From JASHPR01 sp963815375 (GTDB taxonomy: Bacteria > Actinomycetota > Actinomycetes > Streptosporangiales > Streptosporangiaceae), in NCBI GenBank assembly GCA_963815375.1, contig CAWFGX010000001.1, positions 2,108,001 to 2,172,000 on the forward strand: 64,000 bases of DNA. The letters run 5' to 3'. Below the pieces are notes generated by a model, which was given only the letters and a program-made list of their open reading frames with translations, had not been told where the DNA came from and made no database searches. The position numbers and the translations under genes are program-made. Numbering within the stretch: the first letter of the stretch is position 1; every line of letters begins with the position of its first letter. Shown in pieces: positions 25,440 through 34,920 of this stretch.

Positions 25440-26462
25440 ATGACCCACCCGACGGGACACGGCCATGAGCACCGGCACCACCGGGGGCTGGCGAGGCTGG
25501 TGAGGCCGCATTCCCATGACCCAGCGGACATGGCGGATTCCGTGCTTGAGGGCAGCGCCGAGGGAATGCGCGCGCTGTGGATCTCGCTGGCGGTGCTCGC
25601 CGCGACCGCGCTGGCTCAGGGAGCGGTCGCCGCCGTCTCCGGGTCGGTGGCGCTGCTGGGCGACACGCTGCACAACGCGGCTGACGCGCTCACGGCGGTT
25701 CCGCTCGGCGTCGCGTTCATCGCCGGGCGGCGCGCGCCAAGCCGCAGGTACACCTATGGCTACGGCCGGGCGGAGGACCTGGCCGGGGTGCTGATCGTGG
25801 CGCTGATCGCCGCATCTTCAGCGCTGGCCGCATGGGAGGCGGTGAGCAGACTCGGCCATCCGCACCAGGTGACCAGGCTGGCCGCGGTCGCGGCTGCTGG
25901 GCTGGCCGGGTTCGCCGGGAACGAGGTCGCCGCTGGGTACCGCATCCGGGTAGGGCGCAGGATCGGCTCGGCGGCGCTGGTCGCCGACGGAATGCATGCC
26001 CGCGCGGACGGGCTGACCTCGCTGGCCGTGCTGCTGGGCGCGGGCGGTGTCGCGCTCGGCTGGGGCTGGGCCGACCCGGCCGCAGGCTTGATCATCACCG
26101 TGGCAATCCTCGCTGTACTGCGGCTGGCTGCGCGGGACGTCTACCGCAGGCTGATGGACGCGGTCGATCCCGCGCTGACCTGCCTGGCCGAGGGCACGCT
26201 GCGGGCCACGCCCGGGGTGCTCGGTGTCGGCCAGGTGCGGCTGCGGTGGATCGGTCACCGGCTGCGCGCCGAGTGCGAGATCACGGTCGGCCCAGCGACG
26301 ACGGCGGTGGCTGCGCACGCGGTCGCTGTGTCGGCGGAACACGACCTGCTGCACGCACTGCCGCGGCTGTCAGCCGCGCTGGTGCACGCCGACCCGCAGC
26401 CAGCCAGCGGCAGAGACCACCACGCTGCGCTGGCCGGTCACCATGCGGCTGCCGCCTGGTAG
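25440..26462 (+). CDS. Cation diffusion facilitator metal transporter
   Basis: 340 residues from the ATG at 25440; a GTG at 25404 behind TAGCTT is an alternative start. The N terminus is His-rich (THPTGHGHEHRHHRG). Helix 2 has DTLHNAADAL and helix 5 has ADGMHARADGLTSL, the HxxxD-type metal site of CDF proteins. A cytoplasmic domain of about 90 residues and a His-containing C terminus (DHHAALAGHHAAA) follow. It probably exports zinc or a similar divalent metal in exchange for protons. No metal-sensing regulator is adjacent. Confidence 0.9.
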   Translation: MTHPTGHGHEHRHHRGLARLVRPHSHDPADMADSVLEGSAEGMRALWISLAVLAATALAQGAVAAVSGSVALLGDTLHNAADALTAVPLGVAFIAGRRAPSRRYTYGYGRAEDLAGVLIVALIAASSALAAWEAVSRLGHPHQVTRLAAVAAAGLAGFAGNEVAAGYRIRVGRRIGSAALVADGMHARADGLTSLAVLLGAGGVALGWGWADPAAGLIITVAILAVLRLAARDVYRRLMDAVDPALTCLAEGTLRATPGVLGVGQVRLRWIGHRLRAECEITVGPATTAVAAHAVAVSAEHDLLHALPRLSAALVHADPQPASGRDHHAALAGHHAAAAW

Positions 26463-26467
26463 CCGCC

Positions 26468-26501
26468 GGGTCAGGTCACCTGGGTCGGGTCACCCGGGTC
26501 A
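26468..26501. repeat. Short 14-bp tandem repeat between convergent genes
   Basis: The unit GGGTCRGGTCACCY occurs at 26468-26481 and 26482-26495, with a third start GGGTCA at 26496. It fills the gap between the convergent CDF and GH76 genes and runs into the GH76 stop codon region. Confidence 0.5.
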
Positions 26502-28673
26502 GGAGACACTGCCACCCAGGCTCGTCCAGGCCGACCAGGTGCCGCCGGACTCCTGCCTGACCTGCAGTGAGCCGGCGGAGTCGGCGAACAGGTCGATGGC
26601 ACCGTCGCTGAGCGTGAGGGTGGCCGGGACGCCGGTGAAGCTGCCGCCCAGGTTCGTCCAGCCCGACCACGTCGGGGTCGGCGTGAGGTACTGCCAGTAC
26701 GCGCTGCCGGTCGTGCCGACCCCGAACACGCTGACCGAGTACGTCCCGGTGTCGGCCACAGCGACGTCATCGTAGGGCCACGCACCGCCGTGAGTGTCGG
26801 TCGGGTAGCTGCTGCCCGTCGCGGAGTAATACTCCAGCAGACCGCCGGCTGGTGTCTGGCGGGCGTAGGCGCGAATCGTCCCGCCGCTGTCCTGCGTGAC
26901 GGCCGGGATACCCGTGACCTGCCCACCGAGGTCGCTCCAGCCCGACCACGAGCTACCCGGCAGCATCTGGTCGTGGTAGAGGTTGCCGGTGGTGCCGACG
27001 GCGAACACGTGGACGTAGCCGCCTTTCCCGACCAGCGCCGCGACGTCGTACGGCCAGACGCCGCCCAGGTTTGTGAACCCGGACCAGGTGGTGCCGGACA
27101 GCGAGTCGGTGTACAGGCTCCCGTTCACGCCACGGGCAAAGACCCGGATGACGCCGGTGTGGTCCTGCACGACCGTCCCGACGCCGGCCAGGTGAGTGCC
27201 GGACGGGCTGCCAGCGGAGGACCATCCAGACCAGGTGGCCGATCCGGAGGGCAGCCGGTCGGCGTACAGGACGCCGTTAGCGCCGATCACGAATACCCAC
27301 GTGTCGCCGTTGGAAGCGGCCACGGCCGACGGGCCGTACGGCGTGGCGCCGCCCAGGCTGGTGAACCCCGACCAGGCCGACGAGCCTGAGGCCAGCGAAT
27401 CCTGCTCGAGGCTGCCTCCGGTCAGGCCGCCGCCCGCGGCCAGCGCGAACACCCGGACGGTGCCGTTAGGGTTCGCCACGGCCGCCGGGCGCGCCTCGGT
27501 CGGGCCCAGGGCCGCTACCAGCGCGTCCTCGGCACTCACCTGTGTCTGGGAGTTGCACGGCTGGGTGCTGGTGACCGCAGCCGGGCACGGGCTGGGCGCG
27601 GGACCGGACCAGGACAGCCCGAGCTGGTTGTTCCCGTTCGTGTCGTGGGCCTCGACCGCAGCAGCCTGCGCCGCGAGGAACGAGTTGAACTGGGTGGTCC
27701 CGGCGATGGTGGCCATCATCCTCAGATCGCGGACGAAGATGCCCTTGAACGAGACCCCGTCGTTGCCACAGCCGGACGGCTCGCACGAGTCTTTCAGCAC
27801 GCCGCTGGGAGCGAGCTTGCCGATCGCCGCGGTCGCGATGTCCTCCGCCTTGGTGAGCAGGCTGGCGTTCCCGGTCGCCACGTAGAGCTGGGCCAGCCCG
27901 GCCAGGATCACGCCCTGGTTGTAGCTCCAGTAGGTGCCGCTTTGCTGGCAGTTGCCGTTGAACCCGTCGTAGACCAGGTTGCTGCTGGTGATGAGCCCGC
28001 TCCCGCTCAGCCACGCCCATTCCGCCTGGGCCCAGCTCAGGTACGTCGAGTTCTTGGTGACGTTGTACAGCCAGGCGGTGAGCTCAAGGAACACCTCATT
28101 AGAGATCGAGACCCGGCCGATGTCCCCCGACGACGTGATCTCCCAGTAAACGCCGCCGACCCCACCGCAGCTGCTGGCATTGGTGTCCCACTGCTGGTGG
28201 ACGTAGCTGGCGTCAGTCTCGGCGGTCTGCAGGTACGACGCGTCGCCGGTCATCGTGTAGAACTGCAGCCACGCCAGTCCCCACCACCCGGTGTCGTCCA
28301 GGTAAGAGTCCTCGAACGCGGGCTGCCCCTGCGGATCATCGCCGACGTAGGTGCTGTAGGTCTGGGCAATGTCGCTGTAGTAGGTGGTGTCGCCAGTGTC
28401 CTGCTGATAGGTCTCCAGCGTGGACTGCGCTATTGCCGCCTGCCACCAGCTCGTCCCGATCAGGTTGTTCGAGCCGTAGGACAGCATCATCTCGTCCAGG
28501 CCAGCCCGCTGCGGGCTGACCGCGACGCCGGAGGCGACCGCGGGGCTGGTCCTGGCCGCGCCAGCGGCTGGGCGGGCGGAGGTGGCGCTGGCGGCCGGCC
28601 CTAAAACGGCCAGCAACCAGGCGGCAGCCCCGGCGATGACGGTAACGCGCGCAGTTAGCCCGCGACGACTCAT
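26499..28673 (-). CDS. Secreted GH76 alpha-1,6-mannanase-like enzyme with beta-propeller
   Basis: 724 residues from the ATG at 28673 with GGAG eight bases upstream. A signal peptide occupies about 1-31 (RRG basic start, hydrophobic core, cut near ASA). The GH76 domain spans about 50-395; its catalytic Asp pair is visible at 126-127 in DSYLDDTGWWG. The C-terminal ~320 residues are seven or so repeats of the SGWSSAGS/SGFTNLGG type with W, typical of PLL-like or tectonin-like lectin propellers. Such enzymes act on fungal or mycobacterial-type mannans. It is probably an extracellular mannan-degrading enzyme with sugar-binding ability. Confidence 0.88.
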   Translation of the reverse strand: MSRRGLTARVTVIAGAAAWLLAVLGPAASATSARPAAGAARTSPAVASGVAVSPQRAGLDEMMLSYGSNNLIGTSWWQAAIAQSTLETYQQDTGDTTYYSDIAQTYSTYVGDDPQGQPAFEDSYLDDTGWWGLAWLQFYTMTGDASYLQTAETDASYVHQQWDTNASSCGGVGGVYWEITSSGDIGRVSISNEVFLELTAWLYNVTKNSTYLSWAQAEWAWLSGSGLITSSNLVYDGFNGNCQQSGTYWSYNQGVILAGLAQLYVATGNASLLTKAEDIATAAIGKLAPSGVLKDSCEPSGCGNDGVSFKGIFVRDLRMMATIAGTTQFNSFLAAQAAAVEAHDTNGNNQLGLSWSGPAPSPCPAAVTSTQPCNSQTQVSAEDALVAALGPTEARPAAVANPNGTVRVFALAAGGGLTGGSLEQDSLASGSSAWSGFTSLGGATPYGPSAVAASNGDTWVFVIGANGVLYADRLPSGSATWSGWSSAGSPSGTHLAGVGTVVQDHTGVIRVFARGVNGSLYTDSLSGTTWSGFTNLGGVWPYDVAALVGKGGYVHVFAVGTTGNLYHDQMLPGSSWSGWSDLGGQVTGIPAVTQDSGGTIRAYARQTPAGGLLEYYSATGSSYPTDTHGGAWPYDDVAVADTGTYSVSVFGVGTTGSAYWQYLTPTPTWSGWTNLGGSFTGVPATLTLSDGAIDLFADSAGSLQVRQESGGTWSAWTSLGGSVS

Positions 28674-28913
28674 GAGGCTGCTCCTGCTTGAGGTCTTTGC
28701 ATGGATTTGCGGTAGGTCAAAACTGGGCAAAGATAAAGATAATAAGCCAATGCCAGCTAGGTGGCCGTAGTAGCACCACTGTTATCCGGCAGTTATGCAA
28801 GTGCGGGACGAGCAGCTGCCGTGGCAGATGTCATGGGCTACCTGACTGGCGCCTGCGAGCTGCAGGCGACCGACCGTGGGTTCGACGGGGCGGCCGCGCG
28901 CGGGCAGCCCTGG

Positions 28914-29786
28914 TTACCCAACTGGAGTGATGATCATCTGCGGCAGGACGTAGCGGCCAGGCTGGAAGTTGCTGGTCTTGAGCGTGCTGTGGATCTGGTC
29001 GAGGTGCTCTGTGGTGAGCTCGACGGGTGTCTCGTCTGGCTGGTAGGTGCACCCGACCGGGTAGTCCATTCCCGGGGTCGTCGTCATCTCGATGTGGCAG
29101 CCGAGCAGGTAGGTTACTGGCCGCTCGCTGCACCACTTGACGAGCCGGTCGATGGAGCGGGTGAAGTCCGCCCAGTTGAAGACGTAGAGACGGCCTGGGT
29201 AGATGGTGTCGCCGGTGAACAGGGCATGGGTGTAGCGGTCGTAGTAGGTGACCGCGGCTTCGTGGTGCCCGGGTGTGGCGAGGCAGTCTAGAACCCGGCC
29301 GCCCAGATCAACCCTAGCCACTGCCTCGGCCTCGGCGGTGAAGCCGAAGTAGTGCCACGCGGGATCGCGCTTGGCCCCGATGACGACGGTGTTCGGCCGG
29401 CCGGAGAACTGGCGATCAGCCGCGGTGTGGTCAGTGTGCGAGTGCGTGTGAAGAACCAGCAGCTCGTAGTCGTCCGGATGTGGGTGACTGGCGAGCCAGC
29501 CTTCGATGATCGAATCAACGGTACGGCGCAGCGGGAAGAACTGCGGGCTCGCGGTGGCACCGGTGTCCAGCAGAAGGGCACTGGAGCCGCCGAAGAGCAG
29601 GAACATGAACGGCGCCTCGTAGTGGACCGCCTTGTTCTGGCGCAGGATGTAGGTGTGTTCGTTGCAGGCGTGGACCTGGATGTCGGGATCAGTGTTGTAC
29701 TTGGCCGCTTCTGAACCGTGAATCCACGCGACGTCCAGGTTGAGGGTCGTGCCGCCGCCGTCGGGGAAGCTGATTTGAGCGCTCAC
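28914..29786 (-). CDS. Metallo-beta-lactamase fold hydrolase
   Basis: 290 residues from a GTG at 29786 with GGGAGG upstream. It has the MBL metal site HTHSHTDH near residue 125, then the third ligand in ATPGHHEAA, the bridging Asp in FTGDTIYP, and a last His in LLGCHIEM. No signal peptide is seen. The family includes glyoxalase II-like, lactonase and other hydrolases, and the substrate cannot be chosen here. A 240-bp AT-richer gap separates it from GH76 downstream, which likely has its own promoter there. Confidence 0.87.
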   Translation of the reverse strand: MSAQISFPDGGGTTLNLDVAWIHGSEAAKYNTDPDIQVHACNEHTYILRQNKAVHYEAPFMFLLFGGSSALLLDTGATASPQFFPLRRTVDSIIEGWLASHPHPDDYELLVLHTHSHTDHTAADRQFSGRPNTVVIGAKRDPAWHYFGFTAEAEAVARVDLGGRVLDCLATPGHHEAAVTYYDRYTHALFTGDTIYPGRLYVFNWADFTRSIDRLVKWCSERPVTYLLGCHIEMTTTPGMDYPVGCTYQPDETPVELTTEHLDQIHSTLKTSNFQPGRYVLPQMIITPVG

Positions 29787-29971
29787 CGCCACCTCCCGCG
29801 TGCGTCGTCTTAGCGGGCCGGGTACGGCGCACATCTCGTCCGGGGCGAGCAAGCATCTTCGCTGCCGCCCCGAGGCTATCAGCGCCGGGCCCATCGCCAG
29901 CCGGCATCGTCAGACGGTCCAGACTTTGGGTGGGTGAGAGGCGGGCGGCCCGCAGGGCGGTGACGCGCCGG

Positions 29972-30877
29972 CTACTGCGCGAGCTGCTCGAGCAGGTCGA
30001 GCGCGAGCAGCGGCTCCGGCTGGCCGCATCCCGGGCAGGCGCTCCCGGGGCTGGGGATGTTCAGCCAGTAGCCGCTGACCTCGGATGAGGTGAGCCTGAC
30101 CGCGGAGACCAGTTCCGAAGCGGTGACCGGCCCGCCGGACGGGTTGGTGGACAGTCCGGCGTAGATCATCGCGTTAGGGTTGGCCGACCGGATCTGGCTG
30201 ACCGCCTGGCCGACATACGCCGCGTAGCGCGAAGAATTCCGCTCCAGGCCCTGCGCCTGGATCTCCACTACGTTCGCGCTGGTCGCCACCTTGGCCAGAT
30301 CATCGGTTTGAATGAACGCGGTCGCCGCCGACTGTCCGGGCGCACCGAGCTCTGCGAGGTTGGTCGCGGGCGCGACGATCAGCTCCCGGCGCGCGGCGTG
30401 CGCCATGGACGCTGCCTGCTGGGTGGAGGCCCCGACATTCAGCTGCTCGGATACGGGGGTGAAGGACCAGTGCTCCGGGTCGTAGAGGATCTCGGACATA
30501 CGGGACGGGAGCCCACCGTCGACGCCGCTCCGGATGTCGGCCAGGCTCTTGGCATCAAACGCGAACGCCACCTGCCAGCCGGACAGGTCTGACGGGATCG
30601 TGCTGCTAGTGATGATCGTGGTCTGCGGGCCGTCCAGGTAGCTCTCCACCGTCGCCGAACTGGCGATTCCTTCGAGCTTGCTGACCGCGGACGCCGCGAT
30701 GAGCCAGTGCGTGCCGGTTGATACCGGGCTCACCGGAGCCGACACCGAGGTAGAGGACGAAGGCGACGATGCGGAAGCCTGAGACTGGGGCCGGGACGTT
30801 GTCGCCGAACTGCAGCTCGCGACTGCGATCAGCAGCGCGCCGGCGAGGACCGTCGCGGCGCTGGCCCGGGTCCTCAC
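29972..30877 (-). CDS. Putative lipoprotein of the polysaccharide operon
   Basis: 301 residues from a GTG at 30877 that overlaps the glycosyltransferase stop as GTGA. The N terminus (RTRASAATVLAGALLIAVASC) is a lipoprotein signal with lipobox VASC. A Ser/Thr/Pro-rich spacer follows, then a domain with alternating alpha and beta segments (QVAFAFDAKSL, ELIVAPATNLAEL, NVVEIQAQGLERN, NAMIYAGLSTNP) that suggests a TIM-barrel-like fold. I do not recognise the family. Being third in an operon with an adaptor and a GT2 synthase, it probably works on the outer face of the membrane in polymer export or modification. Confidence 0.75.
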   Translation of the reverse strand: MRTRASAATVLAGALLIAVASCSSATTSRPQSQASASSPSSSTSVSAPVSPVSTGTHWLIAASAVSKLEGIASSATVESYLDGPQTTIITSSTIPSDLSGWQVAFAFDAKSLADIRSGVDGGLPSRMSEILYDPEHWSFTPVSEQLNVGASTQQAASMAHAARRELIVAPATNLAELGAPGQSAATAFIQTDDLAKVATSANVVEIQAQGLERNSSRYAAYVGQAVSQIRSANPNAMIYAGLSTNPSGGPVTASELVSAVRLTSSEVSGYWLNIPSPGSACPGCGQPEPLLALDLLEQLAQ

Positions 30878-32778
30878 TTCACCATCACGACTCCTCTGCC
30901 CGCATGCTCGGCCGGGAGTGGCTCGGGGGGGCCGGGCCGCCGGTACGGCGGGATGGAGTACATCCCGTTCAGCATGCTGAACTTCCGCACGATCGTAAAC
31001 GGAAACCAGATGAGGAAGAGCCAAGGTATCTCGCGCTTGAACCCGTACGTGGCCGTCACGGTCGCATACATCACATACTGCGGGATGAAGCCAGCGGCGA
31101 GCAGTACGAGTGCCCGGACCATGACGGTGCCCGGCCTGCCGTCGCTGAGGACAAAGGCAACGCCCTCGACGAAAGTGATGGTCCGGATCAGCGCGGCGAG
31201 CTTGGTGTAGATGAAGCGGTACTGAATCGCGTAGCGGGGGGTGAACTCCTTCAGGTTGCGCGGCAGGTGCCGCGATGCCACGTGGATCGAGGCCCGCGAC
31301 CACCGGGTGCGCTGGCTGATGAACTCCTTCAGCGTCTGCGGGACGTCCTCGTAGATGATGATGTCGTGGTCGATGATTGACATCAGGCCGAGCCGTCCGA
31401 AATTGAAGGTCAGGTCGCTGTCCTCGCCGTTCATCCCCTCGCCGAAGCCGCCGATCGCCACAGCCACGGCGCGCCGGAACGCCAGGAACGTGCCGGGGAT
31501 GTTGTTGGCGTCCAGTCGCTCGTAGGCGAGCCGGGCGAAGCCGAACGTATACAGGCACTCGAACAGGCGGCCCTTGGTGTACCAGGCCTTGAGCTGGAGG
31601 TTGGGCAGGTCGAAGGCGCCCACACAGCCGATGTTGGGATTGGCGAACCACCCAGGAAGGTTGTTGAACACATTCGGCCGGACGATGATATCGGCGTCGA
31701 TCCGGACCACGATGTCGGCCGTGGCCGCCCTCAGGGCCGAGTTGAGCGTAGGGCCCTTGGTCCGATGCGGGCAGCGCAGGACCGTGACCTCGGCCGCAGC
31801 CTCTGGGCGGTTCATCGCCATGGCCAGCGCCACCGTGTGGTCGGTGGAACCGTCGTCGGCGAGGATGATCCGGACCTTGCCGCCGTAGGTGGCTGCCGCC
31901 TGCTGGATCCGGGCCAGCGTCGCCTCGATCTGGTCCTCTTCGTTCCAGGCCGCCATAATGACGTCGATCGGAGGGCGGGGGTCGACTGGCGTCCCGCGCC
32001 GCTCCTTGCGCCGGAACATGAACAACGACATCTGGAAGAAGATCAGTGCCATCGGCGCCACCAGGAAGACCACCAGCGCCGACCCGGGGAATACCGGCTT
32101 CAGCGCTCCGGCGACCAGCCGGAAGCCCGCTAGGCCGATCAGGATGGCCAGGAGCACGAGCCCCGAGATCATGAGCCCTGGTCCCAGGGCTGACACGACT
32201 GCTCTGTACCTGTAGCGCTTGGGCAGCATGCTGGTGCGGAACAGAATGGCCACGAATCCCAGCAGGCCGATGAACAGCGCCGCTATGTCCACGCTGAAGA
32301 CGGTGACGATCGCCGGGGCGTGAAGCCAGATCGTGAAACCGACGACGGCCCCGGCCCCGAACAGGATCGCGACACCAGCAAGCATCGCGATCGCGAAGCC
32401 GACGACGTGCGAGTACACGCCGCCGGGCCGGAAAACGTTGAACAGCAGCAGGGCGGCTATCACCAGCAGCGCGGGCAGCGGGTTCACGTCCGGCACGTAC
32501 GTGCTTATCTGGTCCGGGCCTATCCCGGCAGCGACCAGCAGCCTGGCGATCCAGGCATGGGCGACCACAGCCAGCTGGCCTTCGTCGGCGGTCAGAACGC
32601 AGCCCGCCGTCAGCACCGAGGCAATCAGTATCAGGGTCCGTGGCATCCGGGATTTGGGGTCCGGCAGCACGATGTGCGAAAAGCCGTCGCCACGGTCACC
32701 CTTGGTGCCAGCGAGGAAGAGCCCGGCGAGAGTACCGGAGATGCCGGCTGCAAGAGCGATGAGCAGCAGCAGGCGCAT
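30874..32778 (-). CDS. Processive GT2 polysaccharide synthase (BcsA/hyaluronan synthase-like)
   Basis: 634 residues, ATG at 32778 only four bases after the adaptor stop. About six N-terminal membrane segments precede a GT2 domain at about 265-470 with the full processive set: IILADDGSTDH, RIDADI (DxD), NGEDSD and QRTRW (QxxRW). Further membrane helices follow. It should polymerise a nucleotide-sugar and push the chain through the membrane. The product is not predictable. Grouping with an HlyD-like protein and a lipoprotein resembles alginate or cellulose-type export units. Confidence 0.88.
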   Translation of the reverse strand: MRLLLLIALAAGISGTLAGLFLAGTKGDRGDGFSHIVLPDPKSRMPRTLILIASVLTAGCVLTADEGQLAVVAHAWIARLLVAAGIGPDQISTYVPDVNPLPALLVIAALLLFNVFRPGGVYSHVVGFAIAMLAGVAILFGAGAVVGFTIWLHAPAIVTVFSVDIAALFIGLLGFVAILFRTSMLPKRYRYRAVVSALGPGLMISGLVLLAILIGLAGFRLVAGALKPVFPGSALVVFLVAPMALIFFQMSLFMFRRKERRGTPVDPRPPIDVIMAAWNEEDQIEATLARIQQAAATYGGKVRIILADDGSTDHTVALAMAMNRPEAAAEVTVLRCPHRTKGPTLNSALRAATADIVVRIDADIIVRPNVFNNLPGWFANPNIGCVGAFDLPNLQLKAWYTKGRLFECLYTFGFARLAYERLDANNIPGTFLAFRRAVAVAIGGFGEGMNGEDSDLTFNFGRLGLMSIIDHDIIIYEDVPQTLKEFISQRTRWSRASIHVASRHLPRNLKEFTPRYAIQYRFIYTKLAALIRTITFVEGVAFVLSDGRPGTVMVRALVLLAAGFIPQYVMYATVTATYGFKREIPWLFLIWFPFTIVRKFSMLNGMYSIPPYRRPGPPEPLPAEHAGRGVVMVK

Positions 32779-32781
32779 CGG

Positions 32782-34454
32782 CTACCTGCCGATGTCGGCG
32801 GTTGCCGTCATCCCTGGCAGCCAGCCGGCCCGGCCGGCGCGGCTGTCGATCTTCACCTGAACCTCATAGCTGACCACGCCGCCAGCCACGATGGAGTTGG
32901 GGAAGATCTGGCTCACCACGCCGTGCACGGTTTGCGGACCGGCCACCTTCGGCGTGATGGTCACCTTGGCGCCGACGTGCACCAGCCCGATCTGCGTCTC
33001 CGGCACCACGACGTTGACCAGGAGAGGTCCTCCGACCTGGAGCACCGCGACTGGCGGGGTCCCTTGCGATCCCGCGCTGCTCTGCTGCGACGGGAAGAGC
33101 TGGAAGCCGGGCGTGACGTTGACGGTGCCGCCGCTGAAGCTGCCGCCGGACACCCCGGCGCCCGACACGACTTCGCCGATCGCGCCGTCAATGGAGACCA
33201 CTGTGCCCGTCTCGGGCGCGATCAGCGTGCCCTCGGTTGTCCTGGCCTTATCGGTGGTGAGCTGGGCCTGGTCGCGAGCGAGCTGACTCTTGGCGTTCTG
33301 CAGGTCCACTTCGAGCGGCGACAGCTCGAAGGACGTGTTGTTGGTCAGTCCCTGCTGCGCCGCCTGCTGATCTTGGAGGGTCCGGTTCTGCACGGCTGTC
33401 CACTCGTCCTGCGCCTGCTGCTGCGCGGCCACGGCTTGCCTGGGCCGAGGTCAGCGCGGACTGGTCCGATACGACCTGGTTCGCCAGCGCGGTGCAGAGG
33501 CTCTGGTTCATGCCAGTGCCATTCGGGTTGCTGCCGCACGTCTGCGCGTAGAGCGCGTTGTCACTGCTCAGCTGGGTCTCGGCCTGGTTGACCTCGTTTG
33601 TGAACGCCTGTTTGGTCTGCTGACGCGCGGCCGCGGTGCTGCTCGATCGCCTGGGCCGCCGACGAGACCCCCGCTGCCGCCGTCTGCTGCTGGCTAGCGC
33701 TGTCAGCCGCAAGCTCCTGCTGCGCGCTGGTGATCAGCGCGTTCAGCTGGCTGATATCGGTCTGGTCGGTGGTGACCGCTTGCTGATCCGCCGTGACCTG
33801 CTCGGTCAGGCCGGCCACGATCTCCGTGGCCATCACCTGGTGCGCCTTCACGTGCTGCCCGGGATGGACGTACACGGCGGACAGGACGCCAGAGTTCGGG
33901 AAGCCCAGGTCGACCTGGCCTGTGCTCGCGACCTCCGCCGCCAGGGACGTGAGCGGCGCGGGCCGCGTTGACGCGAACACGGCGTAGCCGATCCCGCCCA
34001 GCACGACGATGGCGATCAGCGCGGCTATCAGCGCACGCCCCCCCAGCCTCGGGCCGCGACCCTTGTCGATGATCACCGGCTGCCGCAGCGGCGGGGGCCA
34101 CTGCACCTGTCCCGGCTGCGTGTAGGCCACCTTGCTGGGCGGGGCGTCCGCGATCACGCCGCTGGTGCGCAGTGCTATCTCGTCGGTATCGTCGAACCCG
34201 CGCGTGGCGTGCCGACGCCGGTAGTCGTAATCGTCCGGAACAACGTCGTCCGGCTCCATTTCATCAACGCCGTACCCGTCACGGCCGTACCGGTCAATGT
34301 CGGCTAGATGCCGGTCGTGACCATGACCATTGCCATTGCCGCCGGAACGGGATCCGTCCGCATGACGTCCCGGTATGATCACGCCGGGACGCGGGCCGAG
34401 GAGGCCTTGGAGCCCGTCGAGGTCATCGCCGTCCATGTCCTCGTAACGTTCCAC
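32782..34454 (-). pseudogene. HlyD-type periplasmic adaptor gene broken by two frameshifts
   Basis: From a GTG at 34454 the protein has an acidic Asp/Gly/His-rich N terminus, one membrane helix (LIAALIAIVVLGGIGYAVFA), and the lipoyl-like half motif SGVLSAVYVHPGQHVKAHQV. It then enters a Gln-rich coiled coil. Coding shifts frame near 33638 and again near 33436, each shift equal to one extra base. The third frame supplies the rest of the coiled coil and the barrel (GTVVSIDGAIGEVV, LVNVVVPETQIGLVHVGAKV) to the stop at 32782. The parts fit together as one adaptor of about 555 residues, so this is either recently inactivated or a sequence error. Confidence 0.8.
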
Positions 34455-34920
34455 GTTGCTCTCGCCCTTCTCCCGCGACGTCTCAGGCACCGTTCCTAGC
34501 GGTCCCCGTCTGTCACCGCCCCCGGATCCGAGTTCTGGCTGCTGGGCAGGCCAATCGCGATAGCCCGCGACAAGGCAGAGTACTTGATTCTGTAGCAGAA
34601 AATATTGCTTTGGTGTGAAAAGTCTGAGATCCCTGGGTAACGGCTGTGTCATGACTGCGCAATGTGACCCCGAATTGGTCACGGCCGCCTGGGCCCGACG
34701 CCCGACAGGGCCTGATGGCTGACCTGTCGAAGCTGAGAATCTCCTGTGACGGCGGGCGACGGTCAGGCGGCTGGCACACAGCCCCGAGACGAGACCACCG
34801 TAGCCTGAGCAGACCCGAGCGGCGCGGCCTTCTATCACATCTCTGGAGATTTTTGGGCGTTAGGGCTTATTCTCTGCCTCACTGGCACCAGGGGGCCAGC
34901 ATGATGATGGGTCAGGTGCC
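34455..34920. other. Divergent promoter region between polysaccharide operon and capA-like gene
   Basis: No gene is seen. The middle (34580-34660) is AT-richer than its surroundings and contains the 13-bp inverted repeat TTCTG-TAG-CAGAA at 34588-34600, overlapping a possible minus-strand -10 (TACAGA). It is a candidate regulatory region for both directions. I could not match it to a known riboswitch. Confidence 0.45.

Noticed and set aside
30878..31651. Upstream extension of the lipoprotein frame into the glycosyltransferase gene
   Set aside because: The extension is out-of-frame glycosyltransferase sequence; the GTG at 30877 with a lipobox signal and GTGA overlap is the real start.
34455..34920. 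Cyclic-dinucleotide riboswitch before the polysaccharide operon or capA-like gene
   Set aside because: No stretch matches the c-di-GMP or c-di-AMP aptamer cores that I know; only short inverted repeats are visible.
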